From Deltaproteobacteria bacterium RBG_16_49_23 (GTDB taxonomy: Bacteria > Desulfobacterota > BSN033 > UBA1163): a stretch of DNA of 60,454 bases. The stretch is taken from the NCBI GenBank assembly GCA_001798855.1, contig MGQQ01000159.1, forward strand, positions 1 to 60,454, read 5' to 3'. The translations under genes and the position numbers were made by a program. Position 1 is the first letter of the stretch, and the number at the start of each line of letters is the position of its first letter. The notes under the pieces were generated by a model, which worked only from the letters and a program-made list of their open reading frames with translations, was not told where the DNA came from and ran no database searches. This document shows, piece after piece, positions 33,843 through 42,988 of the stretch.

Positions 33843-35309
33843 ATGATCGACCTCACGATCAATAAAGAAGAGTTGAAACGAACAGTCCATCGGGCCAGGG
33901 AGAGAAAGATTATCATCCCGACCTTTCGACAGCAGAGAAACCCGGAATTGATCCCTCAAAAAATAAGGGAAAAACTGAGAGAGGTTGAGCTCTGGGAGGT
34001 CCATCCCTATAATCTCTTTCGAATCACCTGGAAGAATGAACCAATCGACCGGAACGGAGGATTCGGGGAGGTCAATACGATGGAAATCCCATCTGAAATC
34101 TCAGGAGTCGATGCCCGGATCATTGCTCTGATTGGAAAATGGTTCCCTACGGGTTCTCACAAAGTGGGAGCCACTTTCGGATGTCTGGTTCCCAGGCTCG
34201 TTACCGGACAGTTCGACCCCACCCATCAAAAAGCGGTCTGGCCCTCTACCGGCAATTTCTGCCGGGGCGGGTCTTATAATGCGGCTCTATTGGCATGCGA
34301 GTCGATTGCCATTTTGCCGGAAGAGATGAGCCGGGAACGGTTTGACTGGTTATCCAAGATGGCAGGCGAGGTCATCACCACACCGGGTGGTGAGAGCAAT
34401 GTGAAAGAGATATTCGACAAATGCTGGGAACTGAAAAAGACGCGACAAGACATTTTCATCTTCAATCAATTTGAGGAATTTGGAAACCATCTCTGGCACT
34501 ATGAAATTACAGGCCATGCGATTGAAGAGGTTCTTCGCAAGAGGATGTCTCCCGATGATCGATTGGCCGGCTTCATCTCTCAGACCGGATCAGCCGGCAC
34601 CTTGGGAGCCGGGGACTATTTGAAAGAGGTCTTTCCGGGGAGTCAAATCGTTGCGGGCGAGGCCCTCCAGTGCCCCACCCTTCTGCTCTGCGGTTACGGA
34701 AACCATCGCATTGAAGGGATTGGTGACAAACACATCCCCTGGATCCATAATGTTAAAAATACGGACATGGTCATTGCTGTGGATGATCGTGCCTGCATGA
34801 ATCTTCTCCGGCTCTTCAATGAGCCTGCGGGCTGGGACTTTTTAAAAAAACAGGGAGTGAAGGAGGATGTCATTTCGAGGCTTCCCCTTCTTGGAATATC
34901 GAGCATTGGCAATCTATTATGTGCTATCAAATTCGCCAAATATTATGAATTGACCAGGCATGACCTCGTCGTGACGGTATGGACGGATTCCATGGACCTC
35001 TATGGGTCTCGATTGAAGGAGTTACGGGAGGTCCATGGGTCTTATTCGGAGACGGAGGCGGTTAAAGATTACCACCATTATCTCATGGGGATGTCCACCG
35101 ATCATATGCTCGAACTAAGCTACTATGATAAACGTCGGATTCATAACTTGAAGTATTTTACCTGGATCGAACAGCAGGGCAAGAATCTTTCGGAATTGGA
35201 GGCGCAGTGGTATGATGCCCCGGGCTACTGGGGGCGAATCCACGGACAGGTTCAGAAAATTGATGACCTCATTGACCAATTCAATGAACGAACTGGGTTG
35301 TTGGGGTAA
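33843..35309 (+). CDS. Large fold-type II PLP enzyme, function unknown
   Basis: 488 residues, longer than cysteine synthase. The PLP lysine (K107) is in FPTGSHKVGA, the asparagine loop is WPSTGNFCRGGSYNAALL and the glycine loop is QTGSAGTLGAGDYL. An N-terminal ~75 residues, rich in charged residues, and a C-terminal ~100 residues flank the core. Belongs to an unnamed tryptophan-synthase-beta-like group of PLP proteins. GGGGGA precedes the ATG, 12 bases after the threonine-synthase-like gene, so the two are cotranscribed. Its place at the end of the YgeY–YgeW set suggests an amino acid lyase or ammonia-lyase step. Confidence 0.75.
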   Translation: MIDLTINKEELKRTVHRARERKIIIPTFRQQRNPELIPQKIREKLREVELWEVHPYNLFRITWKNEPIDRNGGFGEVNTMEIPSEISGVDARIIALIGKWFPTGSHKVGATFGCLVPRLVTGQFDPTHQKAVWPSTGNFCRGGSYNAALLACESIAILPEEMSRERFDWLSKMAGEVITTPGGESNVKEIFDKCWELKKTRQDIFIFNQFEEFGNHLWHYEITGHAIEEVLRKRMSPDDRLAGFISQTGSAGTLGAGDYLKEVFPGSQIVAGEALQCPTLLLCGYGNHRIEGIGDKHIPWIHNVKNTDMVIAVDDRACMNLLRLFNEPAGWDFLKKQGVKEDVISRLPLLGISSIGNLLCAIKFAKYYELTRHDLVVTVWTDSMDLYGSRLKELREVHGSYSETEAVKDYHHYLMGMSTDHMLELSYYDKRRIHNLKYFTWIEQQGKNLSELEAQWYDAPGYWGRIHGQVQKIDDLIDQFNERTGLLG

Positions 35310-35432
35310 TAAGGAATCCTGAAAAGTATATCCTTTCAAAGAAGGGAGCCATCGGAAGGAATAAGTCTTGACTTCTATTCCATCATTTGCTAATTCTCCC
35401 ACTAAACATATTCTAAATAGGAGGTGAGAGTG

Positions 35433-35660
35433 ATGTCGAATGTGATCGGAATCATTGCAGGGGTGGTGGTCAGCATTCTGGGGATCTTTCTGCTGATCTT
35501 CTGGTGGCCGATGTTCGCCGCCGTCTTTAAAGGGATTTTCCCCATCCTTTTGATCTTGATCGGCCTTGGCGTCCTCATCTATTACATCAGTGAGATCAAA
35601 TCAAAACTGGAGATGGGAAAGGAACAGGCAACCACCCCCGAAGAAAGTAAACCCCGTTAG
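35433..35660 (+). CDS. Small membrane protein, stop codon inside a repeat element
   Basis: 75 residues starting MSNVIGIIAGVVVSILGIFL. Two hydrophobic segments (about 3–20 and 27–50) are followed by a charged tail. AGGAGG at 35419–35424 lies 8 nt before ATG 35433. The last residues, ending KPR plus stop, and the TAG itself (35658–35660) fall within the left end of the family-2 repeat, so the native C-terminus was probably altered by its insertion. Unnamed family; inner membrane by sequence. Confidence 0.65.
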   Translation: MSNVIGIIAGVVVSILGIFLLIFWWPMFAAVFKGIFPILLILIGLGVLIYYISEIKSKLEMGKEQATTPEESKPR

Positions 35661-35904
35661 AAACTCCAGGGGAGCACTCGCCGCGCAAGCGCTGGCGCAG
35701 CGGGTTAAACCCCGCTGGAATGATTCTAAAATGTTACCGCTGCTGCAGCCGCCGGCCCAGGCTCCGCCCCAGAGGGGCTTCTGCCCCGGAGGGAGGGCCT
35801 CTGGCCCGGAGGGAGGGCCTCTGGCCCGGAGGGAGGGCCTCTGGCCCGGAGGGAGGGCCTCTGGCCCGGAGGGAGCAGCGGGGCATTATTTCTAACGGGG
35901 TAAA
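35651..35904. repeat. MITE-like element, family 2, copy 1, with 20-bp tandem repeat
   Basis: The ends ACCCCGTTAGAAA (35651–35663) and TTTCTAACGGGGT are inverted. The inside carries AGCGGGTTAAACCCCGCTGG. From 35791 to 35870 the unit GGGAGGGCCTCTGGCCCGGA is repeated four times exactly, with a degraded copy at 35771–35790. Each unit contains the hairpin GGGCC-TCT-GGCCC. Long frames on both strands here are artefacts of the repeat. A shorter copy, without the tandem array, lies at 39602–39699. Confidence 0.75.
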
Positions 35905-35955
35905 AAAGAAAAATCCCTGGAAGAGGATCAGCGGAGGCGGGATTGAACGGAAAGT

Positions 35956-36852
35956 TCAATTCCGCCTTTTATGTTTCCCTTCTTCCTCCTCTACAGGCTC
36001 GATGTGAACCACGACATCGGTCACCCCTGGAAAATCCCTTTTAATTTTATTCTCGATGGCGTAAGAGAGATGATGGGCCCGGTGGACATCCATCTCCCGG
36101 GCAACCAGGATATGGAGATCGATATGGATATCATCCGCAGGCCCCCTGCTCCGGATCTGATGACATTCCTTCACTCCCTTAATGGCGAGGACGACCCTCT
36201 CGATCTCCCGAATGGGAATCGCCGCCCCATCGCTGAGCACACGGGCGCTCTCACGCAAGATTTGAACAGCCGCATATCCAATGAAGAAGGCGATGACCAG
36301 CGAGGCAATGGGATCAACCATGGGATATCCCAGTTTGATGGCGAAAAGGGTGATGATGACAGAAGAGGAGGTCAGGATGTCTGCACGAGTGTGGAGTGAG
36401 TCAGAGATAAGGATGTCACTTTTTAACTCTTTCCCCTTTTTGTTCTCATAGACCATGACACCCGTATTGATTGCCAAGGTCACAATCATCACCAAAAAAG
36501 CGTTGAGGTTGGCCTCCGGAATCACAGGATGAATCAGGCGAGAGATTCCCTCTCTGATCACGTTGAAACAGACAAGGAAGAGGAGGGCGGAGATGGCCGC
36601 TGAGGTGAGGGTTTCAAATTTTTTATGACCGTAGGGGTGGTTTGGGTCGATGGGACGGGAGGCAACCCAGATGCCTAAGAGACCGATGAGGTTGGAAGAT
36701 CCATCGGAAAATGAATGGAATCCATCGGCCTTCATGCTGGCAGAGCGAATGAGCCAACCATAGATCAGTTTTGCTGTTGCCACGCCCCAGTTGAGAATAA
36801 AGGTGTAAATCAAGACGCGCCGAATCTGTTGATAACGGTTTATGGGGTCCAT
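35956..36852 (-). CDS. CDF-family divalent cation exporter
   Basis: 298 residues. Six membrane segments, with metal-site motifs ADGFHSFSD in segment 2 and HTRADILTS in segment 5. The linker HPYGHKKFETL and the cytoplasmic C-terminal domain (DIHIDLHILVAREMDVHRAHHLSYAIE) are typical. Likely a zinc/iron/manganese exporter driven by proton exchange; the specificity cannot be read. The C-terminal tail is acid- then base-rich (EEEEGKHKRRN). Confidence 0.88.
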   Translation of the reverse strand: MDPINRYQQIRRVLIYTFILNWGVATAKLIYGWLIRSASMKADGFHSFSDGSSNLIGLLGIWVASRPIDPNHPYGHKKFETLTSAAISALLFLVCFNVIREGISRLIHPVIPEANLNAFLVMIVTLAINTGVMVYENKKGKELKSDILISDSLHTRADILTSSSVIITLFAIKLGYPMVDPIASLVIAFFIGYAAVQILRESARVLSDGAAIPIREIERVVLAIKGVKECHQIRSRGPADDIHIDLHILVAREMDVHRAHHLSYAIENKIKRDFPGVTDVVVHIEPVEEEEGKHKRRN

Positions 36853-37196
36853 GCGTTCCTATTCCGGCCCTCCGAATCGATCTATGATCTCTTGAAATGG
36901 AATGGCGAATAATGCTAAACAAAGATATTTGAAATTTCTCAAATAATCCCCTCCCCCTTCGACGGGGGAGGGTGAGGGTGGGGGTGGACAAAATAGAGAC
37001 CATTTGGTCCCCCCTCCCCTTCATCCCCTCCCGCCGAGGGGAGGGGATGATTTTTTGGAAACATTTAAGAGAAAGTTAGAGATAAATTCTCAGACTTTCT
37101 GGTGTAAGTATCTAATGATACCAAAGGAAACCCTATATTCATAACCAATTTCGGTATGATAGTGTAAATTCGCTGTCATTCGTATCATTTGTTACC
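36853..37196. other. Intergenic with GC-rich hairpin repeats
   Basis: Holds arms such as CTCCCCCTTCGACGGGGGAG near 36950 and CCCCTCCCGCCGAGGGGAGGGG near 37024. No gene is seen before the small frame at 37197. Confidence 0.5.
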
Positions 37197-37373
37197 ATGA
37201 AGAAGCTTCAGCCCGATGATGAGATCGTCAAAGTGGACAGGGACTTCGGGATTGCCTGGATCCTCCTGCCTCCTGACCCGAACCTGAGAGGATTCCGGGG
37301 GATATCCCCGCGGATCATGGATGAGGAAAAATATCTCTCGGCAAAGAAAAAAGCAAAAAAGGACGCAGATTAA
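37197..37373 (+). CDS. Possible 58-residue hypothetical protein
   Basis: An open frame starting MKKLQPDDEIVKVDRDFG, with an even codon-position pattern, ending in a Lys-rich tail (AKKKAKKDAD). No clear ribosome binding site is seen. It converges on the Cys-containing gene at 37386. I do not recognise a family. Confidence 0.4.
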   Translation: MKKLQPDDEIVKVDRDFGIAWILLPPDPNLRGFRGISPRIMDEEKYLSAKKKAKKDAD

Positions 37374-37385
37374 AGACGAAATTCA

Positions 37386-37595
37386 CTATTTTTCACGTTT
37401 TAAAAGAACCCTCTCACACCCCCAGCGACAATCCTCTCCTCCAAAATCAGCCAGCCGCGGGTTCTGACAGTCGACCTGTTTGAGAGCTCTCTTGAGGATC
37501 CGACCTTTTTCCGAAAGAATCTCCCACTCGCACATGATTCGGGTCTTTCCCTTTCCCTCGGGACAATCCACCGACTTCCACTCTCTCTCGCTCAT
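37386..37595 (-). CDS. Small Cys-containing hypothetical protein
   Basis: 69 residues from ATG 37595 (MSEREWKSVDCPEGKGKTR); AAGGAG lies 8 nt upstream, so this start is preferred over the in-frame 37625. Five cysteines: KSVDCPE, RIMCEWE, KQVDCQN, GGEDCRWGCE. Ends with lysines. Probably a small metal- or FeS-binding protein. Begins 27 bases after the TPR gene and is probably cotranscribed with it. Confidence 0.6.
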   Translation of the reverse strand: MSEREWKSVDCPEGKGKTRIMCEWEILSEKGRILKRALKQVDCQNPRLADFGGEDCRWGCERVLLKREK

Positions 37596-37621
37596 TGGCC
37601 TCACTCCTTTCTTCCCTCCTT

Positions 37622-38203
37622 TCAATGTCTAACTCTCTCCTCACTCTTCTTCTCATGCATAGAACGATCCAGAATCCCTCCATGGATAACCCGTCCATCC
37701 GGGTCCGCACTGATCGCCTTCAAGTAGTAATGTTCTGCTTTCGCTCCCTCCCCCACTCTCTCATAACAATCGCCCATCAGGTTCAGGGCGTCTTTAAATG
37801 TTGGAAGAAACTCGATGACCTCTTCCAGGGTGTTGATGGCCGCATAATAACGTTCTAATTCCCAGTAACAGACCGCCAACCAGTAGTGTCCCTGGTAGTG
37901 TTTGGGATTCAGGCGGACCACCTTCTCATAATAAGGAATGGCCTGCTCAAACTTTCCTCTGCGGAAATAGAGCCCCCCGAGATTCATGAGCGCCGCAACG
38001 CTCTTCGGATCCTTTTTTAACGACTGTTCATAAATCTTAACAGACAATTCCAGGAGATCGGCCTGATCATAGGCGTTGGCCTTTCCGTAAAGGTAATTCA
38101 TCCTTCTCTCCTCCGGGGAGAGATCTTCGAAAGCCTTGTCTTTGATGAAAGACCAGAGAACCGGTATCATATGGAAGATAAAGCGAAATAATTTTAAGCT
38201 CAT
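37622..38203 (-). CDS. TPR-repeat protein
   Basis: 193 residues. A hydrophobic N-terminus (LKLFRFIFHMIPVLWSFI) may anchor it. Four tetratricopeptide repeats follow (ALMNLGGLYFRRGKFEQAIPYY and GHYWLAVCYWELERYYAAINTL are clear ones). A scaffold for protein contacts; partner unknown. Ends with a charged tail. Confidence 0.75.
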   Translation of the reverse strand: MSLKLFRFIFHMIPVLWSFIKDKAFEDLSPEERRMNYLYGKANAYDQADLLELSVKIYEQSLKKDPKSVAALMNLGGLYFRRGKFEQAIPYYEKVVRLNPKHYQGHYWLAVCYWELERYYAAINTLEEVIEFLPTFKDALNLMGDCYERVGEGAKAEHYYLKAISADPDGRVIHGGILDRSMHEKKSEERVRH

Positions 38204-38493
38204 CCACTTCTCCTGAAAAACGTGCTACTTTTAGCGATTAATAAATTCCAATGATCCAATAATCAAACAATAAGGAGTCGTTTGGAATTTGAATATTGGT
38301 AACACTTTAGTGCTTTGAAAAAAATGATCTAATCCCCCTTCATCCCCCTTTTTCAAAAGGGGGAAACCTTTCTCCTCCCTTTGGCAAAGGGAGGTTGGGA
38401 GGGATTTTACAAGACGATTTCAAACAACTAAGTTGATACGAATATTGGATATTATTTGGTTATTGGCGCTTGGTGATTGGCTACTGCCTTCCT
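38204..38493. other. Intergenic repeat stretch
   Basis: Holds CCCCCTTCATCCCCCTTTTT and a CTCCCTTTGGCAAAGGGAG hairpin of the family common in this window. No gene seen. Confidence 0.5.
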
Positions 38494-39588
38494 TTATACA
38501 TTAAACCGGAAGTGGATGATATCTCCGTCCTGAACGAGATACTCTTTTCCTTCCGACCGGAGAAGACCTTTCTCCTTCGCCACATGTTCGGAGCCGCAGT
38601 TTATAAATTCACTGAATGAAATCACCTCTGCGCGGATGAATCCCCGCTCCATATCGGTATGGATCTTACCTGCCGCCTTGGGAGCGGGGGTCCCTTGGGT
38701 GATGGTCCAGGCCCTCAATTCGGCGCTGACGGTGGTATAAAACGTCACCAGATCAAGAATCCCATAGCCCACCCGTATCAGCCTCTCTAAACTGGACCCC
38801 TCTAGGCCCAATTCCTTTCTAAATTCCTCCCGCTCCTCTTCCTTCAACTCAGCAATCTCGGCCTCCAGATCGCCGCAGATGACCACCACCCTTTTCCCTT
38901 CTTTCTCTGCCCAATCCATCATAGCTTTGAGAAAGACTCCTTCCCCCTTTAATTCTCCTTGATCCGCATTGGCCACATAAAAACCAGGTTTTGCCGTCAG
39001 GAGATGAAGGTCCGCAAGGACTGTTTTTTTCTCTCCCGTGAAGTTTAAGCGCTTGGCCATCTCACCCCGATCAAGAAACCTCTGAGCCTCTCGATATACT
39101 TCTAACTCAAGAGCAGCCTCTTTCGCACCCACCCGGTGGAGTTTCTCAACCTTGGCCATCCTTTTTTCAAGTGTCTGGAGATCTGCCAAAATGAGTTCTG
39201 TATTCACCACCTCGACATCCCTCACCGGATCGATTGAACAAAAAACATGTGCGACATTCCTATTTTCAAAACATCGAACGGCATGCGCAATGGCATCCAC
39301 ATTCCGGATATGATCCAGGAACTGATTTCCCAACCCCTCTCCTTTGCTTGCTCCTTTCACCAGTCCGGCGATGTCAAAGAATTCGAGCGTGGTGGGGGTC
39401 ACTTTTTTAGGGTGGATGGACCTGGCAAGATCCTCCAGCCTCTTATCCGGAACTGGAACGATTCCCACATTAGGCTGAATGGTACAAAAGGGATAGCTGG
39501 CCACCTCCGCCCCTGCTGCGGTCAGTGCATTAAAAATGGTCGATTTGCCCGCGTTGGGAAGCCCGACAATGCCGCAACGGAAACCCAT
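38494..39588 (-). CDS. ychF: YchF-family ribosome-associated ATPase
   Basis: 364 residues. Obg-like GTPase fold: G1 GLPNAGKSTIFNALT, G3 DIAGLVKGASKGEGLGNQF. The coiled-coil helical insert (TLEKRMAKVEKLHRVGAKEAALELE) and the C-terminal TGS domain (HTDMERGFIRAEVISFSEF) complete the family pattern. Binds ATP in preference to GTP and the ribosome. Encoded singly, between repeats. Confidence 0.95.
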   Translation of the reverse strand: MGFRCGIVGLPNAGKSTIFNALTAAGAEVASYPFCTIQPNVGIVPVPDKRLEDLARSIHPKKVTPTTLEFFDIAGLVKGASKGEGLGNQFLDHIRNVDAIAHAVRCFENRNVAHVFCSIDPVRDVEVVNTELILADLQTLEKRMAKVEKLHRVGAKEAALELEVYREAQRFLDRGEMAKRLNFTGEKKTVLADLHLLTAKPGFYVANADQGELKGEGVFLKAMMDWAEKEGKRVVVICGDLEAEIAELKEEEREEFRKELGLEGSSLERLIRVGYGILDLVTFYTTVSAELRAWTITQGTPAPKAAGKIHTDMERGFIRAEVISFSEFINCGSEHVAKEKGLLRSEGKEYLVQDGDIIHFRFNV

Positions 39589-39601
39589 CTGTCACCCTTC
39601 A

Positions 39602-39699
39602 CCCCGTTAGAAATAATGCCCCGCTGCTCTGCAGCGGGGTTAGGTTTGAGAATAATTCCGGCGGGGTTTAATGCCCCGCTGGAATTTCTAACGGGGTTC
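39602..39699. repeat. MITE-like element, family 2, copy 2
   Basis: Bounded by CCCCGTTAGAAATAATGCCC on the left and TTTCTAACGGGG on the right, with an inner CCCCGCTGCTCTGCAGCGGGG hairpin. Shares both ends with the copy at 35651–35904 but lacks the tandem array. Confidence 0.7.
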
Positions 39700-39775
39700 A
39701 CTACTGATCGGTTGGTCTATTCGTCTCATCGTCCGATAGTCTTATAACTAAACGACTATCCGACTATGCACCTTT

Positions 39776-39870
39776 TCACCCCTCTTTGGAAAAGAGAGGT
39801 AAGGGGAGATTTTCTCAACGTCATTTTTAAATCCCCCTTTATCCCCCTTTGCCAAAGGGGGATAAAAACA
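39776..39870. repeat. Hairpin repeat of the CCCCTTTG family
   Basis: CACCCCTCTTTGGAAAAGAG, ATCCCCCTTT and GCCAAAGGGGGAT arms match those at 12630–12745 and 60118–60270. No gene between 39700 and 39980. Confidence 0.6.
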
Positions 39871-39980
39871 CCCATAAGGTCTGAGTGGGTACCGACTTTT
39901 TAATTTTTAGGTGGATTTCTCTCCCAATATTTGTATAATAAATTCTGAAGGAAATAAAGTCCAGATCAAAGGAGAAGAAA

Positions 39981-40856
39981 GTGAAAGCACAGAACCGGCT
40001 CCTGGTGGAAATAGCTTGTAGCATTGTAAAGAAAACGAAATCAAAAGGGATTTTAATCTATGCCGACCTCATCGAGGACTACGAGACCCTGTCCCAAATT
40101 GGTCGGGAAAAACAGGTTGAATTGATTCTCGCCCTCAAGGAGGATGTCTATTTTCAGGAAGCAAGTACAATATTTAAGAAAGTGTTGAAGCTCCCGGATA
40201 TCCCTTTGGGCAGGGTCAACCAGATAAAAATAGCCATTCTTCAGGCCCTCTCAAAAGGGTTGGTCAAAAAAGGGGATAAATGGGTCTGCCTTTCCGGAAT
40301 TCCTCAATCGAAAGCTCTTGACAATCTCCTCATTCTCGAATTCGGGAGGGAGTTTGAAATTATCTCCTCCTCGGATTTGCCGATTCTTTCCGATATCGTA
40401 AAACCGGAGGTCTTCGATACCCTCTTGACCATTGCCCTGGAACTTTCCTCAGAAGGAAAAGAAGGAAGAAAACCGGCTGGAACCATCCTGGTTATGGGGA
40501 GGCATGAAGAGGTTTTTAAATTTTCACACCCCATGGTTATCAATCCCTTTCAGGGATATCCCGAGGAGGAACGTAACATCCTTGATCCCCGCCTGAAGGC
40601 AACGGTGAAAGAATTTTCTTCCATTGATGGGGCCTTCATCTTCCGCGATGATGGCGTCATCATGGCCGCAGGTCGCCACCTCGATGCATCAGGGGAGAAT
40701 ATCGAAATTCCGCTGGGCTTGGGGAGCCGCCACCGAGCGGCAGCCGGGATTACCCGGCTGACCGATGCCCTGGCCATTGTGGTCTCCGAGGAAACAGGAG
40801 GGGTTCGTATCTTTCACCATGGAAAGATCTTTATGGAGATTGAAAAAGGAGAATAG
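39981..40856 (+). CDS. Diadenylate-cyclase (DAC) domain protein, stand-alone DisA_N type
   Basis: 291 residues. The C-terminal half has the DAC motifs: DGAFIFRDDGVIMAAGRHL (metal and ATP site, about 217–235) and GSRHRAAAGITRLTDALAIVVSEETG (catalytic RHR, about 248–275). The N-terminal ~150 residues are of unknown fold. Lacks the DNA-binding HhH domains of DisA, so it is the free-standing kind. Should make c-di-AMP from ATP, a messenger controlling potassium and osmotic balance. GAGAAG upstream. A hairpin at 40857–40899 follows. Confidence 0.82.
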   Translation: MKAQNRLLVEIACSIVKKTKSKGILIYADLIEDYETLSQIGREKQVELILALKEDVYFQEASTIFKKVLKLPDIPLGRVNQIKIAILQALSKGLVKKGDKWVCLSGIPQSKALDNLLILEFGREFEIISSSDLPILSDIVKPEVFDTLLTIALELSSEGKEGRKPAGTILVMGRHEEVFKFSHPMVINPFQGYPEEERNILDPRLKATVKEFSSIDGAFIFRDDGVIMAAGRHLDASGENIEIPLGLGSRHRAAAGITRLTDALAIVVSEETGGVRIFHHGKIFMEIEKGE

Positions 40857-40899
40857 AAGGTTGAGGTTGAGGAAAATGTTTAACCTTAACCTCAACCTT
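40857..40899. terminator. Convergent hairpin between DAC gene and hppA
   Basis: AAGGTTGAGGTT (40857–40868) and AACCTCAACCTT (40888–40899) are exact inverted repeats with a 19-nt loop. They lie between two genes that converge at 40856 and 40920. There is no strong T-run. The arm AACCTT continues in a CCTTAA-type simple repeat. Confidence 0.45.
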
Positions 40900-40919
40900 A
40901 GCCTTAACCTTCTATAGAT

Positions 40920-42986
40920 TTAAAACAGTGAAATCAGCCATTTGTGGATGCCAAGAATCATGGGACCGAAGACCAGCGAGACAACGGTCATCAATTTTAA
41001 AAGGATATTCATCGAAGGGGCAGAGGTATCCTTGAAAGGATCTCCAACGGTGTCTCCCACGACAGCGGCCTTGTGAGTATCAGAACCCTTGCCTCCCAGG
41101 TTTCCTTCTTCGATCCACTTCTTGGCATTATCCCAGGCCCCTCCTGCATTGGCCATCTGAATGGCCAGCGGCACACCGGTGGCTAAGGACCCTAACAAAA
41201 CCCCTGCCAGAGCCTCTGGTCCGAGCAGGCCTCCCAGTAGGATAGGAATGGCAACAGCGGCAATCCCTGGAACGATCATCTCTTTGAGGGCGCCGGCTGT
41301 GGTGATGTCAACACATCGGGCATATTCGGCCTTTGCCGTTCCCTCCATCAATCCCTTGATTTCACGAAACTGCCTCCTCACCTCCTCCACGACATTGAAG
41401 GCCGCTCTTCCCACAGCCATCATGGTTGCTCCGGCAAAGAAATAAGGAATAATAGCCCCGATGAAAACCCCTGCCATAATCTTATAACCACCTGCACCCA
41501 TCAGATCGATGGCTGAGAGGTTCATGACCTGAGTATAGGAGAGAAAAAGGGCAAGGGCTGTCAATGCGGCCGATCCAATGGCAAAACCTTTTGCTATCGC
41601 CGCTGTCGTATTCCCTGCCGAATCCAGGGAGTCTGTGATCTTCCGGATCTCTTTGCCCATATGCGCCATCTCTGCAATGCCTCCGGAATTATCCGCAATC
41701 GGCCCATAGGCGTCAACGGCCACGACCATGCCGGTTGTGGCAAGCATACCGATGGCGGCAAGGGCGATGCCGAAGAAACCACCCAGTTTAAAGGAAATCA
41801 GGATGGAGATTCCAATGACCACCAGAGGGATAACCGTGCTCTGACAGCTCAGGGCAAACCCATGGATGATTGTGGTGGCGGAACCTGTGGTGCTCGCCTT
41901 TGCAAGTTTCTGGACCGATTTCCCAGAGGTATAATAATAAGCGGTAAAACCGATCACCATCCCCGCCACAATCCCTGAGAAACTTGCAAAGAAATAGGAG
42001 AGATCCCACCCGAACATTGCCAAAACCAGGAAAAAAGAGCTGATACTATAGAAGACCGCGCTCGAAATGGTGCCGTTGTTAAGGGCCTTTCCGGGATCGG
42101 CCTTCTCACCTGTCCTCACAAAGAAGACACCCAGAATGGAGGCGATAATCCCGACGGCATAGAGGAGAAAAGAGAGGACGACTCCCTTGATTTTTAGTTC
42201 CGGCGTGGCGAGCGTGCTTACGGCAATGATCACTCCGGAGAGGAGCGAGCCGATATACGATTCGTAGAGGTCTGCGCCCATCCCTGCGACATCGCCGACA
42301 TTGTCTCCCACATTATCGGCAATCGTGGCTGGATTTCGTGGGTCGTCCTCCGGGATGCCGGCTTCAACTTTTCCGACGAGGTCTGCCCCCACATCGGCTG
42401 CTTTGGTATAGATGCCGCCTCCAACTCTTGCGAAAAGGGCTACGGAACTGGCTCCCATACTGAAACCAGCAATGATCCCAGCGGCCTCGGTCATCTTCTC
42501 CACCAAACCACCCGGAGCAAATTGCCCTAAGATCAGAAATACAGCGGAAAAGGCTAAAAGACCCAATCCCACAACCGTCAGCCCCATGACTGCTCCACCC
42601 GGAAAGGCAACGGACATGGCTTGATTAAACCCTTTTGTAGCCCCTTGAGCGGTTCGGGTATTGGCCCTGGTAGAAATGCTTAACCCAACATAGCCGGCAG
42701 TCAAGGAACAGGCGGCCCCAACCAAATAAGACAGCGCCGTAAAAATTGAAAAATGCCACCCCTGTCCCTTCAAACCTATGGCCAGCAAGATGGCCACAAT
42801 GATGGCAAAAATGCTAATGGCCCTATACTCCCTCTTTAAGAAAGCCATAGCCCCTTCATAAACCGCATCGGAAATCGCAACCATCTGAGGGGTTCCTGGG
42901 TCCTGTCTCATCACCTTCTTAGCCGTGAAGAAAACAAAGATCAATGCAATAATCCCAGTCAGTCCAGCCACTCCAATCCAGACCAT
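40920..42986 (-). CDS. hppA: Membrane-bound proton/sodium-pumping pyrophosphatase, K+-dependent type
   Basis: 688 residues, about sixteen membrane segments. The catalytic motif [22 protein letters not shown] is intact, and so is the second active-site loop [36 protein letters not shown]. The residue after GNTT in [19 protein letters not shown] is Ala, which marks the K+-dependent subfamily. Saves part of the energy of pyrophosphate as an ion gradient. Starts 2 bases after pth. Confidence 0.96.
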   Translation of the reverse strand: MVWIGVAGLTGIIALIFVFFTAKKVMRQDPGTPQMVAISDAVYEGAMAFLKREYRAISIFAIIVAILLAIGLKGQGWHFSIFTALSYLVGAACSLTAGYVGLSISTRANTRTAQGATKGFNQAMSVAFPGGAVMGLTVVGLGLLAFSAVFLILGQFAPGGLVEKMTEAAGIIAGFSMGASSVALFARVGGGIYTKAADVGADLVGKVEAGIPEDDPRNPATIADNVGDNVGDVAGMGADLYESYIGSLLSGVIIAVSTLATPELKIKGVVLSFLLYAVGIIASILGVFFVRTGEKADPGKALNNGTISSAVFYSISSFFLVLAMFGWDLSYFFASFSGIVAGMVIGFTAYYYTSGKSVQKLAKASTTGSATTIIHGFALSCQSTVIPLVVIGISILISFKLGGFFGIALAAIGMLATTGMVVAVDAYGPIADNSGGIAEMAHMGKEIRKITDSLDSAGNTTAAIAKGFAIGSAALTALALFLSYTQVMNLSAIDLMGAGGYKIMAGVFIGAIIPYFFAGATMMAVGRAAFNVVEEVRRQFREIKGLMEGTAKAEYARCVDITTAGALKEMIVPGIAAVAIPILLGGLLGPEALAGVLLGSLATGVPLAIQMANAGGAWDNAKKWIEEGNLGGKGSDTHKAAVVGDTVGDPFKDTSAPSMNILLKLMTVVSLVFGPMILGIHKWLISLF

Positions 42987-42988
42987 AA

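Noticed and set aside
35791-35870. Possible CRISPR array
   Set aside because: The units are exact 20-bp tandem copies with no spacers between them. No cas genes; no other CRISPR-like repeats in the window.
35566-36007. Frames with Gly-Pro-Arg repeats (109, 95 and 77 codons)
   Set aside because: They translate the 20-bp tandem array; all frames of it stay open by chance.
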